From assembly GCA_023091665.1 (NCBI GenBank), contig JALJCQ010000015.1, forward strand, positions 1,736,001 to 1,800,000: DNA of 64,000 nt. Direction: 5' to 3'. The notes beneath the pieces are model-generated. The model saw only the letters and a program-made list of their open reading frames with translations, had not been told where the DNA came from and searched no databases. Position 1 is the first letter of the stretch; every line of letters starts with the position of its first letter. Below, piece after piece: positions 11,962 through 25,046 of this stretch. The position numbers and the translations under genes were made by a program. The stretch is from Pythium myriotylum (taxonomy: Eukaryota > Oomycota > Peronosporomycetes > Pythiales > Pythiaceae).

Positions 11962-12274
11962 AGCTCGGCAGTTGAAGCTCGGCTGTAGAAGATTCTCCTG
12001 CAGAAGATTCTCCGTGGAAGATTCGACATGTGGAAGATTCGACATGTGGAAGATTCTCCGTCTGGTTCTGGTTTGAATCCAGTGCCACCCATCGACTTCG
12101 TTGAAGTATCCACGAAGTCACTTAATGTTTGCATATGTTTACGATAGGTAGGACATACATATGATTATGGTAGCGTAGGACACACACAGACGGCTTAGAG
12201 GTAGCAGCAGCGAACTAAGTCCCGATCAATTCACTTTGCATTTTGCATCCCACCAACCAAGCGACCTTCCAACA
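11916..12274 (+). repeat. LTR 4 of the array
   Basis: 359 bp, same type as its array neighbours. Confidence 0.93.
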
Positions 12275-15154
12275 AAGCTGACTCGCGTCAAGTTCCAGTC
12301 GGGCACGACCAAGCGGTCTGCGAATCTGCTTGACGTCGTGTACAGCGATGTGGCCGGCCCCATGAAGACTCCGACTTTCGGCGGCATGAAGTACTTCGCC
12401 ACGTTCACCGACGACAAGTCTCGACTGTGCAAGTTGTACCTGATGCGGTCCAAGGACGAAGTCTACGACAAGTTCGTCGAGTTCGTCAACTGGGCCGAGA
12501 ACCAAACCGGTCGTCGAGTCAAGGTGCTTCGAACCGACGGCGGCGGCGAGTGCCAGTCGGCCAAACTTGCCAAGTTCTGCCGCAAGCGTGGCATCGAGCA
12601 CGACGTCACGCCGCCATACACGCCTCAGTTGAACGGTGTGGCGGAGCGCATGAACCGAACCATCGGTGAGTGTGGTCGTTGCAAGCTCCACCATGCCAAC
12701 TTGTCCGACGAGTACTGGGGCGAAGCCGTCATGACTGCAGTCGAAGTTCGCAACCGACTTCCGACCCGCACTCAAGACTTGTACAAGTCCCCGTACGAAG
12801 AATGGTACAGGAAGAAGCCCTTGCTCGCCAACTTCAAGGTGTTCGGCTGCCATGCGTACGTCCACGTGCCGAAGGAGAAGCGGTCGAAGTTCGACGCCCG
12901 AGCCATCTTGTGTCGGTTCCTCGGCTACTCGGACCACGAGAAGGCGTATCGGTTTGAAGAAATCGCAACCGGCCGGATCGTCATCAGTCGAGACGCGCAG
13001 TTCATGGAAGACACATTCGACGATGGCAAGCGCGAAGAACCCTGGAGCAAGTCCGTCGAGTTCCGCGACGATGAAGATGATGAAGATCAAGATGAAGCAA
13101 CCGATAACCAAGATGATGAAGACATGGGTGAGCAGCCAGCCTCACCAGCACCAAGTCAGCGCAGCTACGAGCGACCGGAGTGGCAACAGGGCCAGCGGTC
13201 GCAGCGTCCAGCAGCACCAGCATCGGCCCAGCAGCCGAATGTCGACTACGCACCAGGGTCCAAGCGCCACTCTCGCACGCACTCGCTCGAGAACCTGGCT
13301 GAACCGCCAGTTGAGAAGCGCTACGGACGTGTTGGTCGCACAAGTGGTGCGACTCCACCACCCACGCAAGGTTCAAGGACATCGCTCGAAGATCTGTCTG
13401 CACTGCTCACGTCGATCGAAGAGGAAGGCGTAGAAGATGAAGACGAAGAAGGCGAAGACGTGCAAGAACAAGGGGGAGAAGACCAAGATTACGAAGAGTT
13501 TGCTCTCGTCGTGAATTCAGGGGGAGAGTTGCCGACATCGTTCAAGTCGGCGATGGAATCTGACGACGCCAGCAACTGGAAGGAAGCCTGCGACTCCGAG
13601 CTCGAGTCGCTCAAGACGAACGAGACATGGGACCTAGTCCCTTTGCCAGCCGGACGCAAGGCCATCACCAGCAAGTGGGTGTTCAAGGTCAAGGAAACCG
13701 CCGAAGGACTCGTCGAACGGTACAAGGCTCGACTCGTTGCCAAGGGGTTCCTGCAGAAGTACGGCATCGACTTCGAAGAGACATTCGCACCCGTCGCCAA
13801 GTTCACGTCGATCCGCACCATCCTCAGCATCGCCGCTCGACACAAGCTCATGATCCATCAGATGGATGTCAAGACGGCGTTCCTGAACGGCAACCTCGAC
13901 GAAGAAATCTACATGAAGCAGCCCGAAGGCTTCGTCGACCAGCGCCACCCCGACTACGTGTGCAAGCTCAAGCGCTCGCTCTACGGTCTCAAGCAGTCGC
14001 CACGCATGTGGAACCAGACCATCGACGCCTTCATGCGCAAGGTCGGCTTCACCAAGTGCGAGATGGACCACTGCGTGTACGTCAAGCGGAGCGGCTCAGC
14101 GATGATCTTCGTGGTGATCTACGTCGACGACCTCATCCTCGCCTGCAACAGCCTCGAGTTGCTCACGGCGACCAAGCGTGCACTCAGCGAACGCTTCGAG
14201 ATGTCCGACCTCGGCGAACTCAAGTACTGCCTCGGCATGGAAGTTGATCAAGACCCCAAGTCCGGCGACGTGACCATGCGGCAGACCAAGTTCCTGCAGT
14301 CGATCCTGACCAAGTTCGGCATGCAAGACTGCAAACCAGTGAGGACTCCTCAAGACCCCGGACTCAAGCTGACCAAGGCCATGTGTGAAGGTGGTTGCAA
14401 GCACGAAGACACCATGAAGAACGTGCCGTACCGAAGTGCAGTCGGCGCACTCATGTACCTCATGGTCGGCACTCGACCAGACCTCGCAGCGGCAGTCGGC
14501 ACACTCAGCCAGTTCGCCGCGGACCCGTGTCCAACACATTGGCAAGCTCTCAAGCGTGTGCTCCGGTATCTGCAAGCGACTCCGACGTACGGCCTGCAGT
14601 TCTCGGCATCGAACGACGGAAGACTGGTCGGCTACTCCGACGCCGACTGGGCTGGCGACATCGAGTCACGTCGAAGCACCAGCGGCTACGTGTTCATGCT
14701 CAACGGCGGATGCATCAGCTGGCGCAGCAAGAAGCAGCGAACTGTCGCCCTCTCCTCGACCGAAGCAGAGTACATGGCTCTATCGGAAGCGATCCAAGAA
14801 GCCGTGTGGCTCAAGGCGTTCCTGTGCGAACTCGGCGAAGTTGCAAGCGACCAAGCGCTCACGGTGTACGAAGACAACCAAGGTGCCATCGCGTTGGCCA
14901 AGAACCCCGAGTTCCACAAGCACACCAAGCACATCGACATTCGCTACCACTTCGTTCGTGAGAAGGTCGAGGACGGTCAAGTGTGTCTGCAGTATTGCCC
15001 GACCCAAGACATGCTTGCCGACATCATGACCAAGCCGATCCCCGCGGTCCAGTTCGACGTGCTCCGCACCAAGCTTGGTGTTCAAGACGCAGTCGAGTCG
15101 AGGGGGAGTGTTGAAGATGATGCGCCTCGAACCCAGCGTCATCATTCCAGTTGA
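12236..15154 (+). CDS. Array unit 4: truncated copia pol (mosaic)
   Basis: Its 5' half matches unit 8, including the private Tyr-to-Cys change right after the second catalytic Asp/Glu cluster (GGGECQ, 12551). Its 3' half matches element B at the marker sites examined (SERF, GGCK, GACGTAC, EKVED, PIPAV). The switch falls between about 13884, where homology to B begins, and 14192, making this unit a recombination joint. The Cys replaces a conserved residue of the integrase core. Confidence 0.85.
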   Translation: MHFASHQPSDLPTKLTRVKFQSGTTKRSANLLDVVYSDVAGPMKTPTFGGMKYFATFTDDKSRLCKLYLMRSKDEVYDKFVEFVNWAENQTGRRVKVLRTDGGGECQSAKLAKFCRKRGIEHDVTPPYTPQLNGVAERMNRTIGECGRCKLHHANLSDEYWGEAVMTAVEVRNRLPTRTQDLYKSPYEEWYRKKPLLANFKVFGCHAYVHVPKEKRSKFDARAILCRFLGYSDHEKAYRFEEIATGRIVISRDAQFMEDTFDDGKREEPWSKSVEFRDDEDDEDQDEATDNQDDEDMGEQPASPAPSQRSYERPEWQQGQRSQRPAAPASAQQPNVDYAPGSKRHSRTHSLENLAEPPVEKRYGRVGRTSGATPPPTQGSRTSLEDLSALLTSIEEEGVEDEDEEGEDVQEQGGEDQDYEEFALVVNSGGELPTSFKSAMESDDASNWKEACDSELESLKTNETWDLVPLPAGRKAITSKWVFKVKETAEGLVERYKARLVAKGFLQKYGIDFEETFAPVAKFTSIRTILSIAARHKLMIHQMDVKTAFLNGNLDEEIYMKQPEGFVDQRHPDYVCKLKRSLYGLKQSPRMWNQTIDAFMRKVGFTKCEMDHCVYVKRSGSAMIFVVIYVDDLILACNSLELLTATKRALSERFEMSDLGELKYCLGMEVDQDPKSGDVTMRQTKFLQSILTKFGMQDCKPVRTPQDPGLKLTKAMCEGGCKHEDTMKNVPYRSAVGALMYLMVGTRPDLAAAVGTLSQFAADPCPTHWQALKRVLRYLQATPTYGLQFSASNDGRLVGYSDADWAGDIESRRSTSGYVFMLNGGCISWRSKKQRTVALSSTEAEYMALSEAIQEAVWLKAFLCELGEVASDQALTVYEDNQGAIALAKNPEFHKHTKHIDIRYHFVREKVEDGQVCLQYCPTQDMLADIMTKPIPAVQFDVLRTKLGVQDAVESRGSVEDDAPRTQRHHSS

Positions 15155-15467
15155 AGCTCGGCAGTTGAAGCTCGGCTGTAGAAGATTCTCCTGCAGAAGA
15201 TTCTCCGTGGAAGATTCGACATGTGGAAGATTCGACATGTGGAAGATTCTCCGTCTGGTTCTGGTTTGAATCCAGTGCCACCCATCGACTTCGTTGAAGT
15301 ATCCACGAAGTCACTTAATGTTTGCATATGTTTACGATAGGTAGGACATACATATGATTATGGTAGCGTAGGACACACACAGACGGCTTAGAGGTAGCAG
15401 CAGCGAACTAAGTCCCGATCAATTCACTTTGCATTTTGCATCCCACCAACCAAGCGACCTTCCAACA
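15109..15467 (+). repeat. LTR 5 of the array; start of the second four-unit block
   Basis: 359 bp. It marks the boundary between the two 12,772-bp higher-order copies. Confidence 0.93.
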
Positions 15468-18347
15468 AAGCTGACTCGCGTCAAGTTCCAGTCGGGCACG
15501 ACCAAGCGGTCTGCGAATCTGCTTGACGTCGTGTACAGCGATGTGGCCGGCCCCATGAAGACTCCGACTTTCGGCGGCATGAAGTACTTCGCCACGTTCA
15601 CCGACGACAAGTCTCGACTGTGCAAGTTGTACCTGATGCGGTCCAAGGACGAAGTCTACGACAAGTTCGTCGAGTTCGTCAACTGGGCCGAGAACCAAAC
15701 CGGTCGTCGAGTCAAGGTGCTTCGAACCGACGGCGGCGGCGAGTACCAGTCGGCCAAACTTGCCAAGTTCTGCCGCAAGCGTGGCATCGAGCACGACGTC
15801 ACGCCGCCATACACGCCTCAGTTGAACGGTGTGGCGGAGCGCATGAACCGAACCATCGGTGAGTGTGGTCGTTGCAAGCTCCACCATGCCAACTTGTCCG
15901 ACGAGTACTGGGGCGAAGCCGTCATGACTGCAGTCGAAGTTCGCAACCGACTTCCGACCCGCACTCAAGACTTGTACAAGTCCCCGTACGAAGAATGGTA
16001 CAGGAAGAAGCCCTTGCTCGCCAACTTCAAGGTGTTCGGCTGCCATGCGTACGTCCACGTGCCGAAGGAGAAGCGGTCGAAGTTCGACGCCCGAGCCATC
16101 TTGTGTCGGTTCCTCGGCTACTCGGACCACGAGAAGGCGTATCGGTTTGAAGAAATCGCAACCGGCCGGATCGTCATCAGTCGAGACGCGCAGTTCATGG
16201 AAGACACATTCGACGATGGCAAGCGCGAAGAACCCTGGAGCAAGTCCGTCGAGTTCCGCGACGATGAAGATGATGAAGATCAAGATGAAGCAACCGACAA
16301 CCAAGATGATGAAGACATGGGTGAGCAGCCAGCCTCACCAGCACCAAGTCAGCGCAGCTACGAGCGACCGGAGTGGCAACAGGGCCAGCGGTCGCAGCGT
16401 CCAGCAGCACCAGCATCGGCCCAGCAGCCGAATGTCGACTACGCACCAGGGTCCAAGCGCCACTCTCGCACGCACTCGCTCGAGAACCTGGCTGAACCGC
16501 CAGTTGAGAAGCGCTACGGACGTGTTGGTCGCACAAGTGGTGCGACTCCACCACCCACGCAAGGTTCAAGGACATCGCTCGAAGATCTGTCTGCACTGCT
16601 CACGTCGATCGAAGAGGAAGGCGTAGAAGATGAAGACGAAGAAGGCGAAGACGTGCAAGAACAAGGGGGAGAAGACCAAGATTACGAAGAGTTTGCTCTC
16701 GTCGTGAATTCAGGGGGAGAGTTGCCGACATCGTTCAAGTCGGCGATGGAATCTGACGACGCCAGCAACTGGAAGGAAGCCTGCGACTCCGAGCTCGAGT
16801 CGCTCAAGACGAACGAGACATGGGACCTAGTCCCTTTGCCAGCCGGACGCAAGGCCATCACCAGCAAGTGGGTGTTCAAGGTCAAGGAAACCGCCGAAGG
16901 ACTCGTCGAACGGTACAAGGCTCGACTCGTTGCCAAGGGGTTCCTGCAGAAGTACGGCATCGACTTCGAAGAGACATTCGCACCCGTCGCCAAGTTCACG
17001 TCGATCCGCACCATCCTCAGCATCGCCGCTCGACACAAGCTCATGATCCATCAGATGGATGTCAAGACGGCGTTCCTGAACGGCAACCTCGACGAAGAAA
17101 TCTACATGAAGCAGCCCGAAGGCTTCGTCGACCAGCGCCACCCCGACTACGTGTGCAAGCTCAAGCGCTCGCTCTACGGTCTCAAGCAGTCGCCACGCAT
17201 GTGGAACCAGACCATCGACGCCTTCATGCGCAAGGTCGGCTTCACCAAGTGCGAGATGGACCACTGCGTGTACGTCAAGCGGAGCGGCTCAGCGATGATC
17301 TTCGTGGTGATCTACGTCGACGACCTCATCCTCGCCTGCAACAGCCTCGAGTTGCTCACGGCGACCAAGCGTGCACTCAGCGAACGCTTCGAGATGTCCG
17401 ACCTCGGCGAACTCAAGTACTGCCTCGGCATGGAAGTTGATCAAGACCCCAAGTCCGGCGACGTGACCATGCGGCAGACCAAGTTCCTGCAGTCGATCCT
17501 GACCAAGTTCGGCATGCAAGACTGCAAACCAGTGAGGACTCCTCAAGACCCCGGACTCAAGCTGACCAAGGCCATGTGTGAAGGTGGTTGGAAGCACGAA
17601 GACACCATGAAGAACGTGCCGTACCGAAGTGCAGTCGGCGCACTCATGTACCTCATGGTCGGCACTCGACCAGACCTCGCAGCGGCAGTCGGCACACTCA
17701 GCCAGTTCGCCGCGGACCCGTGTCCAACACATTGGCAAGCTCTCAAGCGTGTGCTCCGGTATCTGCAAGCGACTCCGACCTACGGCCTGCAGTTCTCGGC
17801 ATCGAACGACGGAAGACTGGTCGGCTACTCCGACGCCGACTGGGCTGGCGACATCGAGTCACGTCGAAGCACCAGCGGCTACGTGTTCATGCTCAACGGC
17901 GGATGCATCAGCTGGCGCAGCAAGAAGCAGCGAACTGTCGCCCTCTCCTCGACCGAAGCAGAGTACATGGCTCTATCGGAAGCGATCCAAGAAGCCGTGT
18001 GGCTCAAGGCGTTCCTGTGCGAACTCGGCGAAGTTGCAAGCGACCAAGCGCTCACGGTGTACGAAGACAACCAAGGTGCCATCGCGTTGGCCAAGAACCC
18101 CGAGTTCCACAAGCACACCAAGCACATCGACATTCGCTACCACTTCGTTCGTGAGAAGGTCGATGACGGTCAAGTGTGTCTGCAGTATTGCCCGACCCAA
18201 GACATGCTTGCCGACATCATGACCAAGCCGATCCCCACTGTCCAGTTCGACGTGCTCCGCACCAAGCTTGGTGTTCAAGACGCAGTCGAGTCGAGGGGGA
18301 GTGTTGAAGATGATGCGCCTCGAACCCAGCGTCATCATTCCAGTTGA
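15429..18347 (+). CDS. Array unit 5: truncated copia pol (partner of unit 1)
   Basis: It shares EKVDD and PIPTV with unit 1, a combination found in no other unit, and GGWK with units 1 and 2. It differs from unit 1 at GACCTAC near 17778 (GACGTAC in unit 1). Confidence 0.85.
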   Translation: MHFASHQPSDLPTKLTRVKFQSGTTKRSANLLDVVYSDVAGPMKTPTFGGMKYFATFTDDKSRLCKLYLMRSKDEVYDKFVEFVNWAENQTGRRVKVLRTDGGGEYQSAKLAKFCRKRGIEHDVTPPYTPQLNGVAERMNRTIGECGRCKLHHANLSDEYWGEAVMTAVEVRNRLPTRTQDLYKSPYEEWYRKKPLLANFKVFGCHAYVHVPKEKRSKFDARAILCRFLGYSDHEKAYRFEEIATGRIVISRDAQFMEDTFDDGKREEPWSKSVEFRDDEDDEDQDEATDNQDDEDMGEQPASPAPSQRSYERPEWQQGQRSQRPAAPASAQQPNVDYAPGSKRHSRTHSLENLAEPPVEKRYGRVGRTSGATPPPTQGSRTSLEDLSALLTSIEEEGVEDEDEEGEDVQEQGGEDQDYEEFALVVNSGGELPTSFKSAMESDDASNWKEACDSELESLKTNETWDLVPLPAGRKAITSKWVFKVKETAEGLVERYKARLVAKGFLQKYGIDFEETFAPVAKFTSIRTILSIAARHKLMIHQMDVKTAFLNGNLDEEIYMKQPEGFVDQRHPDYVCKLKRSLYGLKQSPRMWNQTIDAFMRKVGFTKCEMDHCVYVKRSGSAMIFVVIYVDDLILACNSLELLTATKRALSERFEMSDLGELKYCLGMEVDQDPKSGDVTMRQTKFLQSILTKFGMQDCKPVRTPQDPGLKLTKAMCEGGWKHEDTMKNVPYRSAVGALMYLMVGTRPDLAAAVGTLSQFAADPCPTHWQALKRVLRYLQATPTYGLQFSASNDGRLVGYSDADWAGDIESRRSTSGYVFMLNGGCISWRSKKQRTVALSSTEAEYMALSEAIQEAVWLKAFLCELGEVASDQALTVYEDNQGAIALAKNPEFHKHTKHIDIRYHFVREKVDDGQVCLQYCPTQDMLADIMTKPIPTVQFDVLRTKLGVQDAVESRGSVEDDAPRTQRHHSS

Positions 18348-18660
18348 AGCTCGGCAGTTGAAGCTCGGCTGTAGAAGATTCTCCTGCAGAAGATTCTCCG
18401 TGGAAGATTCGACATGTGGAAGATTCGACATGTGGAAGATTCTCCGTCTGGTTCTGGTTTGAATCCAGTGCCACCCATCGACTTCGTTGAAGTATCCACG
18501 AAGTCACTTAATGTTTGCATATGTTTACGATAGGTAGGACATACATATGATTATGGTAGCGTAGGACACACACAGACGGCTTAGAGGTAGCAGCAGCGAA
18601 CTAAGTCCCGATCAATTCACTTTGCATTTTGCATCCCACCAACCAAGCGACCTTCCAACA
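18302..18660 (+). repeat. LTR 6 of the array
   Basis: 359 bp, array type. Confidence 0.93.
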
Positions 18661-21540
18661 AAGCTGACTCGCGTCAAGTTCCAGTCGGGCACGACCAAGC
18701 GGTCTGCGAATCTGCTTGACGTCGTGTACAGCGATGTGGCCGGCCCCATGAAGACTCCGACTTTCGGCGGCATGAAGTACTTCGCCACGTTCACCGACGA
18801 CAAGTCTCGACTGTGCAAGTTGTACCTGATGCGGTCCAAGGACGAAGTCTACGACAAGTTCGTCGAGTTCGTCAACTGGGCCGAGAACCAAACCGGTCGT
18901 CGAGTCAAGGTGCTTCGAACCGACGGCGGCGGCGAGTACCAGTCGGCCAAACTTGCCAAGTTCTGCCGCAAGCGTGGCATCGAGCACGACGTCACGCCGC
19001 CATACACGCCTCAGTTGAACGGTGTGGCGGAGCGCATGAACCGAACCATCGGTGAGTGTGGTCGTTGCAAGCTCCACCATGCCAACTTGTCCGACGAGTA
19101 CTGGGGCGAAGCCGTCATGACTGCAGTCGAAGTTCGCAACCGACTTCCGACCCGCACTCAAGACTTGTACAAGTCCCCGTACGAAGAATGGTACAGGAAG
19201 AAGCCCTTGCTCGCCAACTTCAAGGTGTTCGGCTGCCATGCGTACGTCCACGTGCCGAAGGAGAAGCGGTCGAAGTTCGACGCCCGAGCCATCTTGTGTC
19301 GGTTCCTCGGCTACTCGGACCACGAGAAGGCGTATCGGTTTGAAGAAATCGCAACCGGCCGGATCGTCATCAGTCGAGACGCGCAGTTCATGGAAGACAC
19401 GTTCGACGATGGCAAGCGCGAAGAACCCTGGAGCAAGTCCGTCGAGTTCCGCGACGATGAAGATGATGAAGATCAAGATGAAGCAACCGACAACCAAGAT
19501 GATGAAGACATGGGTGAGCAGCCAGCCTCACCAGCACCAAGTCAGCGCAGCTACGAGCGACCGGAGTGGCAACAGGACCAGCGGTCGCAGCGTCCAGCAG
19601 CACCAGCATCGGCCCAGCAGCCGAATGTCGACTACGCACCAGGGTCCAAGCGCCACTCTCGCACGCACTCGCTCGAGAACCTGGCTGAACCGCCAGTTGA
19701 GAAGCGCTACGGACGTGTTGGTCGCACAAGTGGTGCGACTCCACCACCCACGCAAGGTTCAAGGACATCGCTCGAAGATCTGTCTGCACTGCTCACGTCG
19801 ATCGAAGAGGAAGGCGTAGAAGATGAAGACGAAGAAGGCGAAGACGTGCAAGAACAAGGGGGAGAAGACCAAGATTACGAAGAGTTTGCTCTCGTCGTGA
19901 ATTCAGGGGGAGAGTTGCCGACATCGTTCAAGTCGGCGATGGAATCTGACGACGCCAGCAACTGGAAGGAAGCCTGCGACTCCGAGCTCGAGTCGCTCAA
20001 GACGAACGAGACATGGGACCTAGTCCCTTTGCCAGCCGGACGCAAGGCCATCACCAGCAAGTGGGTGTTCAAGGTCAAGGAAACCGCCGAAGGACTCGTC
20101 GAACGGTACAAGGCTCGACTCGTTGCCAAGGGGTTCCTGCAGAAGTACGGCATCGACTTCGAAGAGACATTCGCACCCGTCGCCAAGTTCACGTCGATCC
20201 GCACCATCCTCAGCATCGCCGCTCGACACAAGCTCATGATCCATCAGATGGATGTCAAGACGGCGTTCCTGAACGGCAACCTCGACGAAGAAATCTACAT
20301 GAAGCAGCCCGAAGGCTTCGTCGACCAGCGCCACCCCGACTACGTGTGCAAGCTCAAGCGCTCGCTCTACGGTCTCAAGCAGTCGCCACGCATGTGGAAC
20401 CAGACCATCGACGCCTTCATGCGCAAGGTCGGCTTCACCAAGTGCGAGATGGACCACTGCGTGTACGTCAAGCGGAGCGGCTCAGCGATGATCTTCGTGG
20501 TGATCTACGTCGACGACCTCATCCTCGCCTGCAACAGCCTCGAGTTGCTCACGGCGACCAAGCGTGCACTCAGCGAATGCTTCGAGATGTCCGACCTCGG
20601 CGAACTCAAGTACTGCCTCGGCATGGAAGTTGATCAAGACCCCAAGTCCGGCGACGTGACCATGCGGCAGACCAAGTTCCTGCAGTCGATCCTGACCAAG
20701 TTCGGCATGCAAGACTGCAAACCAGTGAGGACTCCTCAAGACCCCGGACTCAAGCTGACCAAGGCCATGTGTGAAGGTGGTTGCAAGCACGAAGACACCA
20801 TGAAGAACGTGCCGTACCGAAGTGCAGTCGGCGCACTCATGTACCTCATGGTCGGCACTCGACCAGACCTCGCAGCGGCAGTCGGCACACTCAGCCAGTT
20901 CGCCGCGGACCCGTGTCCAACACATTGGCAAGCTCTCAAGCGTGTGCTCCGGTATCTGCAAGCGACTCCGACCTACGGCCTGCAGTTCTCGGCATCGAAC
21001 GACGGAAGACTGGTCGGCTACTCCGACGCCGACTGGGCTGGCGACATCGAGTCACGTCGAAGCACCAGCGGCTACGTGTTCATGCTCAACGGCGGATGCA
21101 TCAGCTGGCGCAGCAAGAAGCAGCGAACTGTCGCCCTCTCCTCGACCGAAGCAGAGTACATGGCTCTATCGGAAGCGATCCAAGAAGCCGTGTGGCTCAA
21201 GGCGTTCCTGTGCGAACTCGGCGAAGTTGCAAGCGACCAAGCGCTCACGGTGTACGAAGACAACCAAGGTGCCATCGCGTTGGCCAAGAACCCCGAGTTC
21301 CACAAGCACACCAAGCACATCGACATTCGCTACCACTTCGTTCGTGAGAAGGTCGAGGACGGTCAAGTGTGTCTGCAGTATTGCCCGACCCAAGACATGC
21401 TTGCCGACATCATGACCAAGCCGATCCCCGCGGTCCAGTTCGACGTGCTCCGCACCAAGCTTGGTGTTCAAGACGCAGTCGAGTCGAGGGGGAGTGTTGA
21501 AGATGATGCGCCTCGAACCCAGCGTCATCATTCCAGTTGA
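18622..21540 (+). CDS. Array unit 6: truncated copia pol (partner of unit 2)
   Basis: It shares the ACGTTC and QQDQ variants with unit 2 and SECF with units 2 and 8. It has GGCK where unit 2 has GGWK, which suggests a short conversion tract or point change after duplication. Confidence 0.85.
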   Translation: MHFASHQPSDLPTKLTRVKFQSGTTKRSANLLDVVYSDVAGPMKTPTFGGMKYFATFTDDKSRLCKLYLMRSKDEVYDKFVEFVNWAENQTGRRVKVLRTDGGGEYQSAKLAKFCRKRGIEHDVTPPYTPQLNGVAERMNRTIGECGRCKLHHANLSDEYWGEAVMTAVEVRNRLPTRTQDLYKSPYEEWYRKKPLLANFKVFGCHAYVHVPKEKRSKFDARAILCRFLGYSDHEKAYRFEEIATGRIVISRDAQFMEDTFDDGKREEPWSKSVEFRDDEDDEDQDEATDNQDDEDMGEQPASPAPSQRSYERPEWQQDQRSQRPAAPASAQQPNVDYAPGSKRHSRTHSLENLAEPPVEKRYGRVGRTSGATPPPTQGSRTSLEDLSALLTSIEEEGVEDEDEEGEDVQEQGGEDQDYEEFALVVNSGGELPTSFKSAMESDDASNWKEACDSELESLKTNETWDLVPLPAGRKAITSKWVFKVKETAEGLVERYKARLVAKGFLQKYGIDFEETFAPVAKFTSIRTILSIAARHKLMIHQMDVKTAFLNGNLDEEIYMKQPEGFVDQRHPDYVCKLKRSLYGLKQSPRMWNQTIDAFMRKVGFTKCEMDHCVYVKRSGSAMIFVVIYVDDLILACNSLELLTATKRALSECFEMSDLGELKYCLGMEVDQDPKSGDVTMRQTKFLQSILTKFGMQDCKPVRTPQDPGLKLTKAMCEGGCKHEDTMKNVPYRSAVGALMYLMVGTRPDLAAAVGTLSQFAADPCPTHWQALKRVLRYLQATPTYGLQFSASNDGRLVGYSDADWAGDIESRRSTSGYVFMLNGGCISWRSKKQRTVALSSTEAEYMALSEAIQEAVWLKAFLCELGEVASDQALTVYEDNQGAIALAKNPEFHKHTKHIDIRYHFVREKVEDGQVCLQYCPTQDMLADIMTKPIPAVQFDVLRTKLGVQDAVESRGSVEDDAPRTQRHHSS

Positions 21541-21853
21541 AGCTCGGCAGTTGAAGCTCGGCTGTAGAAGATTCTCCTGCAGAAGATTCTCCGTGGAAGA
21601 TTCGACATGTGGAAGATTCGACATGTGGAAGATTCTCCGTCTGGTTCTGGTTTGAATCCAGTGCCACCCATCGACTTCGTTGAAGTATCCACGAAGTCAC
21701 TTAATGTTTGCATATGTTTACGATAGGTAGGACATACATATGATTATGGTAGCGTAGGACACACACAGACGGCTTAGAGGTAGCAGCAGCGAACTAAGTC
21801 CCGATCAATTCACTTTGCATTTTGCATCCCACCAACCAAGCGACCTTCCAACA
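21495..21853 (+). repeat. LTR 7 of the array
   Basis: 359 bp, array type. Confidence 0.93.
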
Positions 21854-24733
21854 AAGCTGACTCGCGTCAAGTTCCAGTCGGGCACGACCAAGCGGTCTGC
21901 GAATCTGCTTGACGTCGTGTACAGCGATGTGGCCGGCCCCATGAAGACTCCGACTTTCGGCGGCATGAAGTACTTCGCCACGTTCACCGACGACAAGTCT
22001 CGACTGTGCAAGTTGTACCTGATGCGGTCCAAGGACGAAGTCTACGACAAGTTCGTCGAGTTCGTCAACTGGGCCGAGAACCAAACCGGTCGTCGAGTCA
22101 AGGTGCTTCGAACCGACGGCGGCGGCGAGTACCAGTCGGCCAAACTTGCCAAGTTCTGCCGCAAGCGTGGCATCGAGCACGACGTCACGCCGCCATACAC
22201 GCCTCAGTTGAACGGTGTGGCGGAGCGCATGAACCGAACCATCGGTGAGTGTGGTCGTTGCAAGCTCCACCATGCCAACTTGTCCGACGAGTACTGGGGC
22301 GAAGCCGTCATGACTGCAGTCGAAGTTCGCAACCGACTTCCGACCCGCACTCAAGACTTGTACAAGTCCCCGTACGAAGAATGGTACAGGAAGAAGCCCT
22401 TGCTCGCCAACTTCAAGGTGTTCGGCTGCCATGCGTACGTCCACGTGCCGAAGGAGAAGCGGTCGAAGTTCGACGCCCGAGCCATCTTGTGTCGGTTCCT
22501 CGGCTACTCGGACCACGAGAAGGCGTATCGGTTTGAAGAAATCGCAACCGGCCGGATCGTCATCAGTCGAGACGCGCAGTTCATGGAAGACACATTCGAC
22601 GATGGCAAGCGCGAAGAACCCTGGAGCAAGTCCGTCGAGTTCCGCGACGATGAAGATGATGAAGATCAAGATGAAGCAACCGATAACCAAGATGATGAAG
22701 ACATGGGTGAGCAGCCAGCCTCACCAGCACCAAGTCAGCGCAGCTACGAGCGACCGGAGTGGCAACAGGGCCAGCGGTCGCAGCGTCCAGCAGCACCAGC
22801 ATCGGCCCAGCAGCCGAATGTCGACTACGCACCAGGGTCCAAGCGCCACTCTCGCACGCACTCGCTCGAGAACCTGGCTGAACCGCCAGTTGAGAAGCGC
22901 TACGGACGTGTTGGTCGCACAAGTGGTGCGACTCCACCACCCACGCAAGGTTCAAGGACATCGCTCGAAGATCTGTCTGCACTGCTCACGTCGATCGAAG
23001 AGGAAGGCGTAGAAGATGAAGACGAAGAAGGCGAAGACGTGCAAGAACAAGGGGGAGAAGACCAAGATTACGAAGAGTTTGCTCTCGTCGTGAATTCAGG
23101 GGGAGAGTTGCCGACATCGTTCAAGTCGGCGATGGAATCTGACGACGCCAGCAACTGGAAGGAAGCCTGCGACTCCGAGCTCGAGTCGCTCAAGACGAAC
23201 GAGACATGGGACCTAGTCCCTTTGCCAGCCGGACGCAAGGCCATCACCAGCAAGTGGGTGTTCAAGGTCAAGGAAACCGCCGAAGGACTCGTCGAACGGT
23301 ACAAGGCTCGACTCGTTGCCAAGGGGTTCCTGCAGAAGTACGGCATCGACTTCGAAGAGACATTCGCACCCGTCGCCAAGTTCACGTCGATCCGCACCAT
23401 CCTCAGCATCGCCGCTCGACACAAGCTCATGATCCATCAGATGGATGTCAAGACGGCGTTCCTGAACGGCAACCTCGACGAAGAAATCTACATGAAGCAG
23501 CCCGAAGGCTTCGTCGACCAGCGCCACCCCGACTACGTGTGCAAGCTCAAGCGCTCGCTCTACGGTCTCAAGCAGTCGCCACGCATGTGGAACCAGACCA
23601 TCGACGCCTTCATGCGCAAGGTCGGCTTCACCAAGTGCGAGATGGACCACTGCGTGTACGTCAAGCGGAGCGGCTCAGCGATGATCTTCGTGGTGATCTA
23701 CGTCGACGACCTCATCCTCGCCTGCAACAGCCTCGAGTTGCTCACGGCGACCAAGCGTGCACTCAGCGAACGCTTCGAGATGTCCGACCTCGGCGAACTC
23801 AAGTACTGCCTCGGCATGGAAGTTGATCAAGACCCCAAGTCCGGCGACGTGACCATGCGGCAGACCAAGTTCCTGCAGTCGATCCTGACCAAGTTCGGCA
23901 TGCAAGACTGCAAACCAGTGAGGACTCCTCAAGACCCCGGACTCAAGCTGACCAAGGCCATGTGTGAAGGTGGTTGCAAGCACGAAGACACCATGAAGAA
24001 CGTGCCGTACCGAAGTGCAGTCGGCGCACTCATGTACCTCATGGTCGGCACTCGACCAGACCTCGCAGCGGCAGTCGGCACACTCAGCCAGTTCGCCGCG
24101 GACCCGTGTCCAACACATTGGCAAGCTCTCAAGCGTGTGCTCCGGTATCTGCAAGCGACTCCGACCTACGGCCTGCAGTTCTCGGCATCGAACGACGGAA
24201 GACTGGTCGGCTACTCCGACGCCGACTGGGCTGGCGACATCGAGTCACGTCGAAGCACCAGCGGCTACGTGTTCATGCTCAACGGCGGATGCATCAGTTG
24301 GCGCAGCAAGAAGCAGCGAACTGTCGCCCTCTCCTCGACCGAAGCAGAGTACATGGCTCTATCGGAAGCGATCCAAGAAGCCGTGTGGCTCAAGGCGTTC
24401 CTGTGCGAACTCGGCGAAGTTGCAAGCGACCAAGCGCTCACGGTGTACGAAGACAACCAAGGTGCCATCGCGTTGGCCAAGAACCCCGAGTTCCACAAGC
24501 ACACCAAGCACATCGACATTCGCTACCACTTCGTTCGTGAGAAGGTCGAGGACGGTCAAGTGTGTCTGCAGTATTGCCCGACCCAAGACATGCTTGCCGA
24601 CATCATGACCAAGCCGATCCCCGCGGTCCAGTTCGACGTGCTCCGCACCAAGCTTGGTGTTCAAGACGCAGTCGAGTCGAGGGGGAGTGTTGAAGATGAT
24701 GCGCCTCGAACCCAGCGTCATCATTCCAGTTGA
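21815..24733 (+). CDS. Array unit 7: truncated copia pol (partner of unit 3)
   Basis: It shares the silent ATCAGTTGG near 24293 and GATAACC with unit 3. I saw no difference between the two predicted proteins. Confidence 0.85.
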   Translation: MHFASHQPSDLPTKLTRVKFQSGTTKRSANLLDVVYSDVAGPMKTPTFGGMKYFATFTDDKSRLCKLYLMRSKDEVYDKFVEFVNWAENQTGRRVKVLRTDGGGEYQSAKLAKFCRKRGIEHDVTPPYTPQLNGVAERMNRTIGECGRCKLHHANLSDEYWGEAVMTAVEVRNRLPTRTQDLYKSPYEEWYRKKPLLANFKVFGCHAYVHVPKEKRSKFDARAILCRFLGYSDHEKAYRFEEIATGRIVISRDAQFMEDTFDDGKREEPWSKSVEFRDDEDDEDQDEATDNQDDEDMGEQPASPAPSQRSYERPEWQQGQRSQRPAAPASAQQPNVDYAPGSKRHSRTHSLENLAEPPVEKRYGRVGRTSGATPPPTQGSRTSLEDLSALLTSIEEEGVEDEDEEGEDVQEQGGEDQDYEEFALVVNSGGELPTSFKSAMESDDASNWKEACDSELESLKTNETWDLVPLPAGRKAITSKWVFKVKETAEGLVERYKARLVAKGFLQKYGIDFEETFAPVAKFTSIRTILSIAARHKLMIHQMDVKTAFLNGNLDEEIYMKQPEGFVDQRHPDYVCKLKRSLYGLKQSPRMWNQTIDAFMRKVGFTKCEMDHCVYVKRSGSAMIFVVIYVDDLILACNSLELLTATKRALSERFEMSDLGELKYCLGMEVDQDPKSGDVTMRQTKFLQSILTKFGMQDCKPVRTPQDPGLKLTKAMCEGGCKHEDTMKNVPYRSAVGALMYLMVGTRPDLAAAVGTLSQFAADPCPTHWQALKRVLRYLQATPTYGLQFSASNDGRLVGYSDADWAGDIESRRSTSGYVFMLNGGCISWRSKKQRTVALSSTEAEYMALSEAIQEAVWLKAFLCELGEVASDQALTVYEDNQGAIALAKNPEFHKHTKHIDIRYHFVREKVEDGQVCLQYCPTQDMLADIMTKPIPAVQFDVLRTKLGVQDAVESRGSVEDDAPRTQRHHSS

Positions 24734-25046
24734 AGCTCGGCAGTTGAAGCTCGGCTGTAGAAGATTCTCCTGCAGAAGATTCTCCGTGGAAGATTCGACA
24801 TGTGGAAGATTCGACATGTGGAAGATTCTCCGTCTGGTTCTGGTTTGAATCCAGTGCCACCCATCGACTTCGTTGAAGTATCCACGAAGTCACTTAATGT
24901 TTGCATATGTTTACGATAGGTAGGACATACATATGATTATGGTAGCGTAGGACACACACAGACGGCTTAGAGGTAGCAGCAGCGAACTAAGTCCCGATCA
25001 ATTCACTTTGCATTTTGCATCCCACCAACCAAGCGACCTTCCAACA
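24688..25046 (+). repeat. LTR 8 of the array
   Basis: 359 bp, array type; last LTR of this type before the divergent terminal LTR. Confidence 0.93.
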
